Assembly (NCBI GenBank): GCA_964420975.1
Contig: CAYQVH010000003.1
Location: 183,293-247,292 of the forward strand
DNA from: Accumulibacter sp964420975
GTDB taxonomy: Bacteria > Pseudomonadota > Gammaproteobacteria > Burkholderiales > Rhodocyclaceae
DNA length: 64,000 nt
Reading direction: 5' to 3'
In this document: positions 27,893-37,220 of the stretch, one piece after another
How positions within the stretch are numbered: position 1 is the stretch's first letter
Layout of the letters: each line of letters opens with the position of its first letter
The notes under the pieces: generated by a model
Seen by the model: the letters and a program-made list of their open reading frames with translations, nothing else
Told to the model about the DNA's origin: nothing
Database searches by the model: none
Position numbers and translations under genes: made by a program

Positions 27893-28587
27893 GGCGACCC
27901 CTTTTCCCTTTCGAGTCGGTAGCCGTGGCCGTAGATCGACGTCAGCCGCCAGCCGTGCTCCGGCGTCAGGCCGAGTTTGCGCCGCAACAGACTGACATGC
28001 ACATCAACCGTCCGCGTGTCGATGCGTGGCGTCTTGGACCACACCACCTGGATCAGCTTTTCCCGGCTCAGCGCACGACCGATGTTTTGGAAAAGGAACA
28101 GCGCAAGGTCAGTCTCGCGCTCGGTCAGGTGTACGCGTTCGTGGTCGAGCACCAGTTGTCGGCGACCATGGTCGACGATCAGGCGACCAAAATCCTGCAT
28201 CTGCGAACCGCCGCTGAGTCCGCGCTGGCGGCGGAAAAGAACGTCGAGACGCGCCAACAGCAGGGGGCGCGACATCGGCTTGACGAGATAGTCGTCAGCC
28301 CCAGCGGTCAGGACGCGTACGACGTCTTCTTCGCTGTCGCGGCCGGTGGTAAACACGACCGGCGGCATCGCCCGCCGCAACTTGATTTGCAAGCGCGCGA
28401 GCACCTCGGTTCCCGACAGATCCGGAACCAGCCAGTCGAGGAGGCAAAGGTCGAAGCGCTGGCTGACCACTGCTTCGGCGCAGGCGATACCGCTGGCAAA
28501 CCACACCACCTCGTAGCCGGCCTCGCGTAGCCAGCCACCCACCGTCGCCGCCATCTCGGCGTCGTCTTCGAGGTAGGCGATTCTCAT
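27889..28587 (-). CDS. OmpR-family response regulator
   Basis: 232 residues. The receiver domain has the acidic pair EDD near residues 7-9, phospho-Asp51 in LLDWLVPD, and a Lys in LVKPMSR. The C-terminal winged-helix DNA-binding domain contains LTERETDLALFLFQN and RTVDVHVSLLRRKLG. ATG at 28587; an outer TTG at 28596 is less likely. It is the first gene of the regulator-FecR/LysM-CHASE2 kinase run. Confidence 0.93.
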   Translation of the reverse strand: MRIAYLEDDAEMAATVGGWLREAGYEVVWFASGIACAEAVVSQRFDLCLLDWLVPDLSGTEVLARLQIKLRRAMPPVVFTTGRDSEEDVVRVLTAGADDYLVKPMSRPLLLARLDVLFRRQRGLSGGSQMQDFGRLIVDHGRRQLVLDHERVHLTERETDLALFLFQNIGRALSREKLIQVVWSKTPRIDTRTVDVHVSLLRRKLGLTPEHGWRLTSIYGHGYRLEREKGSP

Positions 28588-28985
28588 CGCGGGCAATCAA
28601 TCACACCGCACGTCGGCGGCATGCGTCTCAGCTTGTTGACACTGGGTGCGGGAGCCGGCGCGAACCACTGCCGACAGCGGTTGGCCAGCAATAGTGCGGA
28701 TTCGCGCAAGCATCGTGGGGCCCGTCTCGGTGAGTCTTGGCGTGGGCGGTCAAGTGCGACCGGTCAGCGTACGCTGCCGAGGCTCTCGACACCACCGACG
28801 TCCAGTAGCAGTGGGTGAAATTCTAGCGCGCTGCCGGTTGCCGACCAAGGCTTATTCTCTGCACACCGATGCGCAGCACCGGTGTGCATCCATCAGGCCG
28901 CCGACTCGGGTAGACTGCCGGTTCGGCGCGCGGGATCGCTCGCTGCGCCGACCCCTTCCGACTCCCCCTCTAGCGACCTTCAACC
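28588..28985. other. Intergenic region between divergent genes
   Basis: About 400 bases between the divergent response regulator and ettA starts. I see no open frame with coding character and no clear stem-loop. It should hold the promoters of both units, but no convincing -35/-10 pair stands out by eye. Confidence 0.5.
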
Positions 28986-30650
28986 ATGGCTCAGTACGTC
29001 TTCACGATGCATCGTGTGGGTAAGCTCGTCCCACCCAAGCGTCAGATACTCAAGGATATTTCGCTTTCCTTCCTGCCCGGCGCCAAGATCGGCCTGCTGG
29101 GTCTCAACGGCTCTGGCAAGTCGACCGTCCTGCGTATCATGGCCGGCGTCGACAAGGACATCCTCGGCGAGGCGGTACCGATGCCGGGTCTGAAGATTGG
29201 TTATCTGCCGCAGGAGCCAGCGCTCGATCCGCGGAACAGCGTCCGCCAGGAAGTCGAAGCCGGCCTCGACGACGCGTTTCACGCGCAAGCAAAGCTCGAT
29301 GAGGTCTATGCCGCTTACGGCGAGCCGGACGCCGATTTTGAACGCTTGGCCGAAGAGCAGGCACGTCTCGAAGCGATCATCGCGGCGGCCGGCGCCGACC
29401 TTGCCGGACAGCTTGAAGTCGCCGCCGACGCGCTGCGACTGCCGCCCTGGGAAGCCCGGATCGAGCACCTGTCGGGCGGTGAAAAGCGCCGCGTAGCACT
29501 GTGCAGGCTCCTGTTGTCGAAGCCCGACATGTTGTTGCTCGACGAACCCACCAACCATCTCGACGCCGAGTCGGTCGAGTGGCTCGAACAGTTTCTCGTG
29601 CGCTTTCCGGGTACGGTCGTCGCCGTCACTCACGACCGCTACTTCCTCGATAACGCGGCCGAGTGGATCCTCGAACTCGACCGTGGCCAAGGGATTCCGT
29701 GGAAGGGCAATTACTCGAGCTGGCTCGAGCAGAAAGAGGCACGACTGGAAAGCGAGAGCCGGCAGGAGGCGAGCCGCCTGCGATCAATGAAGCGCGAACT
29801 CGAATGGGTGCGCCAGAGTCCGAGGGCGCGACAAGCGAAGAGCAAGGCACGCCTCGCGCGCTTTGAGGAACTCTCCAGTGTCGACTACCAAAGGCGCAAC
29901 GAAACGCAGGAGATCTTCATCCCGCTTGGCGATCGCCTGGGCAGCCAGGTCATCGAGTTCGCCGAGGTCAGCAAGTCCTTCGGCGATCGGCTGTTGATCG
30001 ACCAACTGAGTTTCAGTCTCCCCGCAGGAGCGATCGTCGGCATCATCGGCCCGAATGGCGCCGGCAAGTCGACGCTTTTCCGCCTGCTCATGGGCAAGGA
30101 GCAGGCCGACTCCGGCTCCATCACGATTGGCAGCACAGTCCGGCTGGCCTACGTCGACCAGAGCCGCGACGGTCTCGACGGCACGAAAACGGTATTCGAG
30201 GAGATCTCCGGGGGAGCCGACCTCCTGACCGTTGGCAAGTACGAGACTTCCGCCCGCGCCTACCTCAGCCGCTTCAACTTCAAGGGTCCGGATCAGCAGA
30301 AACCCGTCGGGCAGCTTTCGGGCGGCGAACGCGGCCGCCTGCACTTGGCGAAGACGCTGATCGCCGGAGGCAACGTCCTGCTGCTCGACGAACCGTCAAA
30401 CGATCTCGACGTCGAGACCCTGCGCGCCCTCGAAGAAGCGCTCCTCGAGTTCGCCGGCAGCGTACTGGTCATTTCCCACGACCGCTGGTTCCTCGACCGT
30501 ATTTGCAGCCACCTCCTCGCCTGCGAAGGTGACTCGCAGTGGACCTTCTTCGCCGGCAACTACCACGAATACGAGGAAGACAAGAAGCGACGTCTCGGCG
30601 AAGAAGCGGCTCGACCACGGCGCCTTCGCTACAAGCCGATGTCGCGCTGA
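28986..30650 (+). CDS. ettA: Energy-dependent translational throttle ABC-F protein
   Basis: 554 residues, the EttA length. There are two ATP-binding cassettes without membrane segments: Walker A GLNGSGKST and GPNGAGKST, signature LSGGEKRRVALC and LSGGERGRLHLAK, and Walker B MLLLDEPTNHLD and VLLLDEPSNDLD. The charged linker between them (about 240-300) is the P-site tRNA-interaction motif. Opening MAQYVFTMHRVGKLVPPKR is characteristic. EttA binds the ribosomal E site and gates the first elongation steps according to ATP/ADP ratio. Monocistronic. Confidence 0.96.
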   Translation: MAQYVFTMHRVGKLVPPKRQILKDISLSFLPGAKIGLLGLNGSGKSTVLRIMAGVDKDILGEAVPMPGLKIGYLPQEPALDPRNSVRQEVEAGLDDAFHAQAKLDEVYAAYGEPDADFERLAEEQARLEAIIAAAGADLAGQLEVAADALRLPPWEARIEHLSGGEKRRVALCRLLLSKPDMLLLDEPTNHLDAESVEWLEQFLVRFPGTVVAVTHDRYFLDNAAEWILELDRGQGIPWKGNYSSWLEQKEARLESESRQEASRLRSMKRELEWVRQSPRARQAKSKARLARFEELSSVDYQRRNETQEIFIPLGDRLGSQVIEFAEVSKSFGDRLLIDQLSFSLPAGAIVGIIGPNGAGKSTLFRLLMGKEQADSGSITIGSTVRLAYVDQSRDGLDGTKTVFEEISGGADLLTVGKYETSARAYLSRFNFKGPDQQKPVGQLSGGERGRLHLAKTLIAGGNVLLLDEPSNDLDVETLRALEEALLEFAGSVLVISHDRWFLDRICSHLLACEGDSQWTFFAGNYHEYEEDKKRRLGEEAARPRRLRYKPMSR

Positions 30651-30769
30651 TTCTCGCCCAGGGGAAGGAACGGGTCGTCTACGACGGCTGCGGCTGACCT
30701 TCGCCGTCGCTGACCTTCCCGGACCTCCGGGACACCAGTCAATCGAGCCAACGCAGCAAGTGTCGCCGA

Positions 30770-30799
30770 TTGACTGGGGTGATTGGCGCTCCCTATACT
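30770..30799 (+). promoter_or_regulatory. Sigma-70 promoter of pyruvate kinase
   Basis: TTGACT (30770-30775) and TATACT (30794-30799) are 18 bases apart. Transcription would start near 30806, about 75 bases before the ATG at 30882. This rules out the in-frame codon at 30783, which lies inside the promoter. Confidence 0.75.
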
Positions 30800-30881
30800 C
30801 AACGGCTTTTCGTTGACGGTGCCAGACCAGCGCAAGATGCGCCGCCGCGACCGAACGTCCCGCCGAGAGAGGAAAACCCAG

Positions 30882-32312
30882 ATGCGCCGCACGAAGATCG
30901 TCGCAACCGTCGGTCCCGCCACCTCGAGTCCGGCAGCGATGCGATCGCTGCTCGAGGCCGGTGTAGACGTCGTTCGCCTGAACGCTGCGCATGCCGACAT
31001 GGCGACACACACTCGGAACGCCCGTCTGGTCCGGGAAACGGCGGCCGCGATCGGTCGCAACGTCGGGATTCTGGTTGACTTGCCGGGCCCGAAGATTCGT
31101 AGCGGCGTCGTTGCCAACGATGCCGTCGACCTCGAATCGGGACAGGAGTTTCTACTCAAGGGTTCGGAGAGCGGGATCGGGAACGAACGACAGGTAGCGA
31201 CGACCTTGCCCGAACTCGCGCATTGGGCGCGTCCGGGAGACGAGGTCTATCTCGCCGATGGCGCCATCGTCCTGCGTGTGCTAGCGTCGGAGGCTGACGA
31301 TGTCCGCTGCGAGGTGGTCCGCGGCGGGACGCTGCGTTCGCGCAAAGGCATGCATCTGCCACGCGCCGAAGCACACGTCGACCCGTTTACGCCCCGCGAC
31401 GGGCAGGCGCTGGAAATGGCGATCGCTGCCAAGGTCGACTTTCTCGGGCTGTCGTTCGTCCGTCGCGCCGAGGACGTCGAACGAGTGCGCGCCCTGCTCC
31501 CCAAGCGCGGCGTGCGCCCGGCGCTGGTTCCAAAGATCGAAACCGCGACGGCGATCGACCACCTCGAAGGCATCGTCAGTGCCGCCGACGCCGTCATGGT
31601 CGCCCGCGGGGACCTCGGCATTCAGTTGCCCGCCCGCCGTGTTCCCTTGCTGCAGAAGGAGATCATTCGCGCCTGCAACGTCGCCGGAAAGCCGGTGATC
31701 ACCGCCACACAGATGCTGGAATCGATGACTCGGTCGCCGCTGCCGACGCGTGCCGAAGTCAATGACGTCGCCAACGCCGTGCTCGACGGTACCGACGCCC
31801 TGATGCTGTCCGAAGAAACGGCGGTTGGACTTTTCCCCAGCCAGACCGTGCGCATGATGAGCGAAGTCGCTGAAGCCGCCGAAGGCTGGCCGCACGAGCG
31901 AGTCGATCCAGCAGCGATTGTCGGCGGCGACGCCGACCGCGTCGCTTGGGCGGTCGCGCACGCCGCCGTGCAGGCCGCCGAGGATCTGCGCGTCGCGGCG
32001 ATTGTTTGCCCGACACGCAGCGGCCAGACCGCACGCCGGGTCGCCGCCTTTCGTCCACGGGTACCCATCGCCGGTATCGCCACGGCTCCCACCGTTCTGG
32101 GTGGACTTAGTTTGGTCTGGGGTGTGCGCCCACTACTGCTCGCCGAAAGCGCGAAGGAAGAGTCGCTGCAGGCCGCAGTCAATGCAGCGCGTGCGGCCGG
32201 CATGGTCCGCGAGGGTGACTTGGTCGTGCTTGTTTTTGGCTCGGCCGGACCACGTGCCGGCAGTACCGACAGCGTCCGCGTCATCCGCGTCGAGCGGGAA
32301 GGTCGATCCTGA
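30882..32312 (+). CDS. pyk: Pyruvate kinase, predicted K+-independent type
   Basis: 476 residues; converts phosphoenolpyruvate and ADP to pyruvate and ATP. MRRTKIVATVGPATSS, VMVARGDLGIQLP, KPVITATQMLESM and PTRAEVNDVANAVLDGTDALMLS are family hallmarks. Two substrate/cation-site motifs are variant: the usual RLNFSHG is RLNAAHA, and the usual DTKGPEIRT is DLPGPKIRS. Lys in place of Glu (position 117 of the rabbit enzyme) and Leu for Thr113 mark the K+-independent branch in published comparisons. Start chosen by AGAGGA upstream, family length and the promoter position. The C-terminal domain (about 350-476) is complete. Confidence 0.92.
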   Translation: MRRTKIVATVGPATSSPAAMRSLLEAGVDVVRLNAAHADMATHTRNARLVRETAAAIGRNVGILVDLPGPKIRSGVVANDAVDLESGQEFLLKGSESGIGNERQVATTLPELAHWARPGDEVYLADGAIVLRVLASEADDVRCEVVRGGTLRSRKGMHLPRAEAHVDPFTPRDGQALEMAIAAKVDFLGLSFVRRAEDVERVRALLPKRGVRPALVPKIETATAIDHLEGIVSAADAVMVARGDLGIQLPARRVPLLQKEIIRACNVAGKPVITATQMLESMTRSPLPTRAEVNDVANAVLDGTDALMLSEETAVGLFPSQTVRMMSEVAEAAEGWPHERVDPAAIVGGDADRVAWAVAHAAVQAAEDLRVAAIVCPTRSGQTARRVAAFRPRVPIAGIATAPTVLGGLSLVWGVRPLLLAESAKEESLQAAVNAARAAGMVREGDLVVLVFGSAGPRAGSTDSVRVIRVEREGRS

Positions 32313-32581
32313 GCCTGCCGCCTCAGGATCGTTCGAGTCATCGGCAAAGCTGACTCCTCGACCGCATCGTGTTCGTCTTGACATAAGGTTTCACGAACGG
32401 CGAAGGCCTTCGCTTTGTCGTATGCCTGAACGCTTCGCGCCACGTCGACGGCTTGATCGAACAATGGGCTCTCCACTTGGGCACGCCGCTGCCACTTCGG
32501 AACGGGTCGCCCTTACCGTCCGACACGCTGCTAGGGCGTGCCGTTAGAATCGCTGGCCTCCGGGTTGAGCAAAGGTTTCTC

Positions 32582-33442
32582 ATGCAAGCACTGTGGATGC
32601 TCGTTGCCAGCCTGTTTTTCGCCTGCATGGGAGTTTGCGTCAAGCTCGTGGCGACGACACATTCGGCGATGGAGATCGTCTTCTACCGGAGCATCATCTC
32701 GCTGCTGCTGATGTTCGGGCTCGTCCGGCTGCGTGGCGTCGCCTTGCGAACGCCACATTGGCGTTGGCAGCTGAACCGCGGAGTCTTCGGTTTTCTGGCC
32801 CTTTGCGCCTACTTCTGGGCAATCAGCGTTCTCCCCCTGGCCACCGCGGTCACTCTCAACTACACCTCGGCGATATTCCTCGCTGTGTTTCTCGCGCTTG
32901 CCGGTACGCGCCTGAGCGCTGCGATGCTTGGTGCGCTGACGCTCGGGCTTGCGGGTGTCGCCTTGCTCCTCAGGCCCACGTTCACCGACGAACAACTCGG
33001 CGCCGGCCTGATTGGCCTGTTGTCGGGAGTTCTGGCCGCCATGGCCTACTACAGCGTACGAGAGCTCGGCGCACGCGGTGAGCCGGAAACACGCACCGTG
33101 CTTTACTTCGCGCTGGTGTCGACGGTCTGCTCCGCTGCCTGGCTGATGCTTTCTACCGTCCATCCGGTAGACCTGCAGGCGGCGTCCCTTCTGTTTGGTG
33201 TCGCCGCCTTCGCCACCGCCGCTCAACTCGCGATGACACGCGCCTACTCGGGCGGACCAACGCTGATGGCGGCGGCGCTGGCGTACACCACCGTCGTCTT
33301 CGCCAGCTTGTTCGGCCTGCTACTCTGGAACGAAAGCTACGATCTTTCGACCTGGCTGGCGATCGCCTTGATCGTTAGCTCGGGAGTTGCCGCCACCCAC
33401 CTCTCGCGCTTGAAACCGGCACCTTCCGCAACCGACCTATAA
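32582..33442 (+). CDS. EamA/DMT-family transporter
   Basis: 286 residues with ten hydrophobic segments forming two EamA repeats. The first repeat starts WMLVASLFFACMGVCVKL; the second includes GLLSGVLAAMAYYSVRELG. Members export amino acids or other small metabolites; the substrate cannot be read from sequence. ATG at 32582 has AAAGG a short distance upstream; a frame opening at 32453 would add 43 residues of non-membrane sequence before the first segment. Confidence 0.88.
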   Translation: MQALWMLVASLFFACMGVCVKLVATTHSAMEIVFYRSIISLLLMFGLVRLRGVALRTPHWRWQLNRGVFGFLALCAYFWAISVLPLATAVTLNYTSAIFLAVFLALAGTRLSAAMLGALTLGLAGVALLLRPTFTDEQLGAGLIGLLSGVLAAMAYYSVRELGARGEPETRTVLYFALVSTVCSAAWLMLSTVHPVDLQAASLLFGVAAFATAAQLAMTRAYSGGPTLMAAALAYTTVVFASLFGLLLWNESYDLSTWLAIALIVSSGVAATHLSRLKPAPSATDL

Positions 33443-33613
33443 TCGCCGTGCCGCGTGTCAACAACGACTTCGCCGATTTTCAGGTCGAAGTGGAGGTGCC
33501 TCGCGACGACGTGGTCTGTGCCACCGACACACTGCAGAACGCGGCAAGCGTCGTGGTCGACCCGGCTACCGGCCGCCGCGCCAAGGCGCAGGCGGGCCTA
33601 CCCGGAAAGCGCG

Positions 33614-34258
33614 TCAACGCGGCTTGCACAGCAGTTCGTCGGTCTTGCCGGTGTTCGTGTCCAGCCAGCTGACCTTCAGGTCGGTGCCCTGGCGGACAAC
33701 GCCCACGTTCTGTCCTTCGTAGTGCCCGGCATTGGCGGCGCCGACGCGCCACAGCGTCTGGGTGCTGTCGCCGCGCTCCAGCCTGATCGTTGCCGGATCG
33801 GTGTCGAAGAAGTGGGCCACCACCTCGTTGGCGGGGTTGTTCTGGCAGGCATAGGACACGATCCTCGGCGGCACCAGCTTCCACACCGACTGAAGCTCCG
33901 AGATGCGCAGCCGGTACTGCGCATCGACGCAGGCCTGGACGGTCTTGACGGTCCAGGTCGCGGTGATCCAGGTCTCCTGGCCGTTGGCCTTCCAGCAATC
34001 GTTGCGGCCCTTGACCCAGCCGCGCTGTTCGGCACGAAGCTGCGCCGCCGGCTTGCCCTTGGCCTTGGCCGACGCGACCTGGTAGGCCTCGTCGAGCTTG
34101 CGGTCGAGGGCTGCTAACGACGCATCGCTGCAGATTAGTTTTTCCACTTCGCTCTGCGCCTTGGCGCAAGCAAAGGCCGGGCCTTCGACCAGCGCCGCCG
34201 CGGGCAGAGCGACGGCACAAGCCACGATGGGCAAACCAAACAAGACGCGACGGTTCAT
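33614..34258 (-). CDS. LprI-MliC two-domain lysozyme inhibitor-like protein
   Basis: 214 residues, exported (leader VLFGLPIVACAVALPAAALV). The N-terminal part, ACAKAQSEVEKLICSDASL..LDRKLDEAYQ, is the LprI-type Cys-containing helical domain. The C-terminal part, YACQNNPANEVVAHFF..GHYEGQNVGVV, is an MliC/PliC-type C-lysozyme inhibitor beta-barrel. MliC proteins protect peptidoglycan from host or predator lysozyme in the periplasm. ATG at 34258 has AGGAG upstream. Convergent with the EamA transporter. Confidence 0.85.
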   Translation of the reverse strand: MNRRVLFGLPIVACAVALPAAALVEGPAFACAKAQSEVEKLICSDASLAALDRKLDEAYQVASAKAKGKPAAQLRAEQRGWVKGRNDCWKANGQETWITATWTVKTVQACVDAQYRLRISELQSVWKLVPPRIVSYACQNNPANEVVAHFFDTDPATIRLERGDSTQTLWRVGAANAGHYEGQNVGVVRQGTDLKVSWLDTNTGKTDELLCKPR

Positions 34259-34663
34259 GGGTTGACCACTCCTCAATGAAAACGCAACGACGGTAAGACA
34301 ACTGTTGAACGTCGAGCGGCGCGAAGCGGTCGGGAGAACCGGTCCGAACTTCCGTCAACGCCAGAACCCGGCGGTCGATGCGCTGCACACGACCGGCGCA
34401 AGGTCATGCGAGGCAGACGTTGCCAGACTTGGAGAGCCCACGCCGTGTGCTTCGCTTCCCATCGCGAATCGTCAACCGCATCGATCCGGATGCCGACGCC
34501 GAGTTCGTCGAGCAACACCTCGTGGCGCCAAATTTTTGGCGTCATCGGCGCGCAGATCGACCAGCGGCAAGTGATCGTGCGAAGCGGAGACGAGCAAACA
34601 GGCACATGGATGCCGCCTATCGTACTGCGGTTTGGCGCCTGTTCGAAGTCGGCAATCAATCAC
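34259..34663. other. Intergenic stretch, no convincing gene
   Basis: About 400 bases between the lysozyme-inhibitor gene and the IS630 relic. Several frames are open but none has a start with ribosome-binding site or a recognisable family motif. A minus-strand frame near 34480-34570 faintly recalls a glutathione transferase N-terminus, too weak to call. Confidence 0.4.
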
Positions 34664-35118
34664 TCACCCGGCCCGTAAATTCACGCTGAGGCATCGCGTG
34701 CCGCGGGGTGTTCGAATCAGGAAGATCTTGCGCCCAGCCCCTTCGATCAACGGGACCAGGAAGGTGATAAGGCGTTCGCTAGGGATGCGGCCCTCGGCGA
34801 TTGCAAAGCGCCTTTCGCCCCGCGGCGAGATCGCAGAAATCATCGACGGGCTTTCCCAACGTGTCGGCACACGTAGAAGCGGAGTCTGTCCGGCAGGAGC
34901 CTAGCCGCGAACCCAGAGGGCCTCTTCCTTGACCGCCGTTTCGTCCCGCAGAAGAACTCGGCCCCTTCCGCCATGGCCCTGGCCTTGAGCTTCGGAGAGG
35001 TCTCATCAAGCCAGCGCGACACTTCCTCCGCTGCCAACGCGCGCCTGACCGGACGTTGCGGCGAAAATCCCCAGCGCTTGAAAGACTTCTCCACCCACCG
35101 GTCCAGCGAACGCTCTCC
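34664..35118 (-). pseudogene. IS630-family transposase remnant
   Basis: Minus-strand pieces line up with an IS630 transposase in order. KRWGFSPQRPVRRA (helix before the DDE domain) comes first, then a frameshift near 34946 after which GDETAVKEEALWVRG (first catalytic Asp) is read in another frame. A TAG stop at 34901-34903 occurs where the family has GYAP. Finally GQTPLLRVPTRWE..SMISAIS..GERRF and LITFLVPLIEGAGRKIFLI follow. The end after RKIFLI and the N-terminal third are missing. It is inactive. No terminal inverted repeats are obvious. Confidence 0.8.
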
Positions 35119-35218
35119 TTCCCGCTTGACCGGGGTTAATGGCTCTCGGCGGATCTGTTCGGACCAGCGGTTTTGTGATTCAATCTCTCTATATAAATCA
35201 GAGCAGGGGGAATGGCTT

Positions 35219-36121
35219 ATGGCGGATCGTCGCTTACAAGTGTTTCATGCGGTCGCCAAGCACCTGTCCTTTACCAAGGCCGGCGAAGCCCTGCACATGA
35301 CGCAGCCGGCGGTGACGTTCCAGATCAAGCAGCTCGAGGAGCGGTTCAATACGCGACTGTTCGAACGGGGCGGCGGGCGTATTTCGCTGACCCAGGCGGG
35401 CGAGCTGGTACTCGACTACGCCGAACGCATTCTAGGCCTCTCGGCCGACCTCGACCTACGCGTCGCCGAGATGACCGGACAGATGAGCGGAAGCCTGCTG
35501 GTCGGAGCGAGTACGACGATTGCGGAATTCATGCTGCCGCCGATCCTCGGCGAGTTCAATGTGCGCTACCCGCAGGTGCGCGCGCGCCTTACTGTCGCCC
35601 ACTCGGAAGCGATCAGCAACGCCATCGCCGCACACACGCTCGACATCGGCTTGATCGAATCCGAGGTCACTCATCCGCACCTGCAGTCCGAGGTTTGCGG
35701 TGACGACGAGCTGCAGCTTGTCTGCCCGCCCACGCATCCCTTGGCGCGACGACCTGAAGTGGATGCCCGCAGCCTGTTGGCACACGATTTCATCGCCCGC
35801 GAGTCGGGTTCAGGAACGCGCGAGGTGACCGACGATTACCTGCGCGCCTGCGGTGTCGAACCTGAACAACTGAAAACGTTGATGGAACTCGCCAGCCCGG
35901 AGGCGCTAAAAGGGGTCGTGGCGACTGGCCTCGGATGTTCGATCATGTCGCGAGCAAGCTTCGAAAAGGAACGGCAACTCGGCAACCTGGTTGGAATTCC
36001 CTTGCGACCGCGGCTAAAGCGCACGCTGTCGTTGGTCTATCAGAAAGAGCGCTTCCGTTCCAAGGTGGTACTCACTTTCGTCGACTTTGCCCGGAGCAAG
36101 TTGCGGGAGCTGTCGGCCTGA
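35219..36121 (+). CDS. LysR-family transcriptional regulator
   Basis: 300 residues. The N-terminal winged helix-turn-helix reads LQVFHAVAKHLSFTKAGEAL..TQPAVTFQIKQLE; the C-terminal periplasmic-binding-like effector domain spans about 90-295. ATG at 35219 follows CAGGGGG; an AT-rich TATAAA at 35192-35197 could be its -10. The stop shares a base with the alr start (TGATG), so regulator and alanine racemase are coupled. The effector and targets are unknown. Confidence 0.9.
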   Translation: MADRRLQVFHAVAKHLSFTKAGEALHMTQPAVTFQIKQLEERFNTRLFERGGGRISLTQAGELVLDYAERILGLSADLDLRVAEMTGQMSGSLLVGASTTIAEFMLPPILGEFNVRYPQVRARLTVAHSEAISNAIAAHTLDIGLIESEVTHPHLQSEVCGDDELQLVCPPTHPLARRPEVDARSLLAHDFIARESGSGTREVTDDYLRACGVEPEQLKTLMELASPEALKGVVATGLGCSIMSRASFEKERQLGNLVGIPLRPRLKRTLSLVYQKERFRSKVVLTFVDFARSKLRELSA

Positions 36122-37218
36122 TGCCACGCCCCATCGAAGCGCGAATCGATCTGTCGGCGCTGCGTCACAACTACCTTCTCGCGCGCGAACACGCAGCGCG
36201 GCAGGGCGCGAAGGCGTGGGCCGTGGTCAAGGCCGATGCGTATGGACACGGATTGTTGCGTGCCGAAGCGGCGCTGCGCGAGGTCGCCGACGGTTTTGCG
36301 CTGCTTGACGTCGAGGACGCGGTTCGTTTGCGTGAGGTCGGGGTTCGGCAGCCGATTCTCCTCCTGGAAGGCTGTTTCGGCGCGCGCGATCTCGCCGCCT
36401 GCGCCAAGTACCGCCTGACGCCGGTCGTCCACTGTCTAGAACAGCTGCAAATGCTGCGCCAAGCGGCGCTGCCCGTGCGCTTGCCGATCTACCTCAAGCT
36501 GAACAGCGGCATGAATCGGCTCGGCTTGACGACCGAGCAACTGCCCGCTGTCCGGCGGGAACTCGCCACCGCGGAGACGATTGGCAGCGTCACGCTGATG
36601 ACCCATTTCGCCGAAGCAGACGCGAGTGCGGGCGAGGCGTGCATCGCATGGCAACTCGAACGATTCACGAGCATGCTGGCCGACTGGCCGGAAGCGGCGG
36701 AGTACTCGGTGTCGCTGGCCAATTCGGCCGCCATCCTGCGCCATCCAAAGACCGCACGCGACTGGGTGCGCCCGGGAATCATGCTCTATGGTGGCAGCCC
36801 TTTTGCCGACCAGGACGCGGCGAGCCTTGACCTCAAACCGGTCATGACGCTGCGCAGCGAGGTACTTGCCGTACAGGCCATCGGTATCGGCGAGCGCGTC
36901 GGGTATGGCGGAACGTTCGTTGCCCGACGACCAACCCGCGTTGGCGTCGTTGCCTGCGGCTACGCCGATGGCTATCCGCGACACGCCGGAACCGGAACGC
37001 CAATTCTCGTTGCCGATCGGCGTACGCAGACCCTCGGCCGGGTGTCAATGGACCTGCTCGCCTGCGATCTCACCGATCTGCCGATGGCCGCCGTCGGTAG
37101 CGAAGTGGTCGTCTGGGGTGAGGGTTTACCGGCCGACGAGGTGGCCGCCGCGGCGGGGACCATCAGCTATGAACTTTTCTGCGCACTCGCCCGGCGAGTA
37201 CCCGTAGTTACCGTTTGA
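36121..37218 (+). CDS. alr: Alanine racemase
   Basis: 365 residues; PLP enzyme that interconverts L- and D-alanine for peptidoglycan. AWAVVKADAYGHG carries the PLP Lys. YLKLNSGMNRLG, SLANSAAIL, WVRPGIMLYG, and GERVGYGGTF with the catalytic Tyr are all present, as is GRVSMDLLACDLT. It starts on the stop codon of the LysR gene and runs directly into radA. Confidence 0.97.
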   Translation: MPRPIEARIDLSALRHNYLLAREHAARQGAKAWAVVKADAYGHGLLRAEAALREVADGFALLDVEDAVRLREVGVRQPILLLEGCFGARDLAACAKYRLTPVVHCLEQLQMLRQAALPVRLPIYLKLNSGMNRLGLTTEQLPAVRRELATAETIGSVTLMTHFAEADASAGEACIAWQLERFTSMLADWPEAAEYSVSLANSAAILRHPKTARDWVRPGIMLYGGSPFADQDAASLDLKPVMTLRSEVLAVQAIGIGERVGYGGTFVARRPTRVGVVACGYADGYPRHAGTGTPILVADRRTQTLGRVSMDLLACDLTDLPMAAVGSEVVVWGEGLPADEVAAAAGTISYELFCALARRVPVVTV

Positions 37219-37220
37219 CG

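Noticed and set aside
34259..34663. Glutathione-transferase-like remnant
   Set aside because: A short minus-strand stretch faintly resembles the GST N-terminus, but no continuous frame or second landmark supports it.
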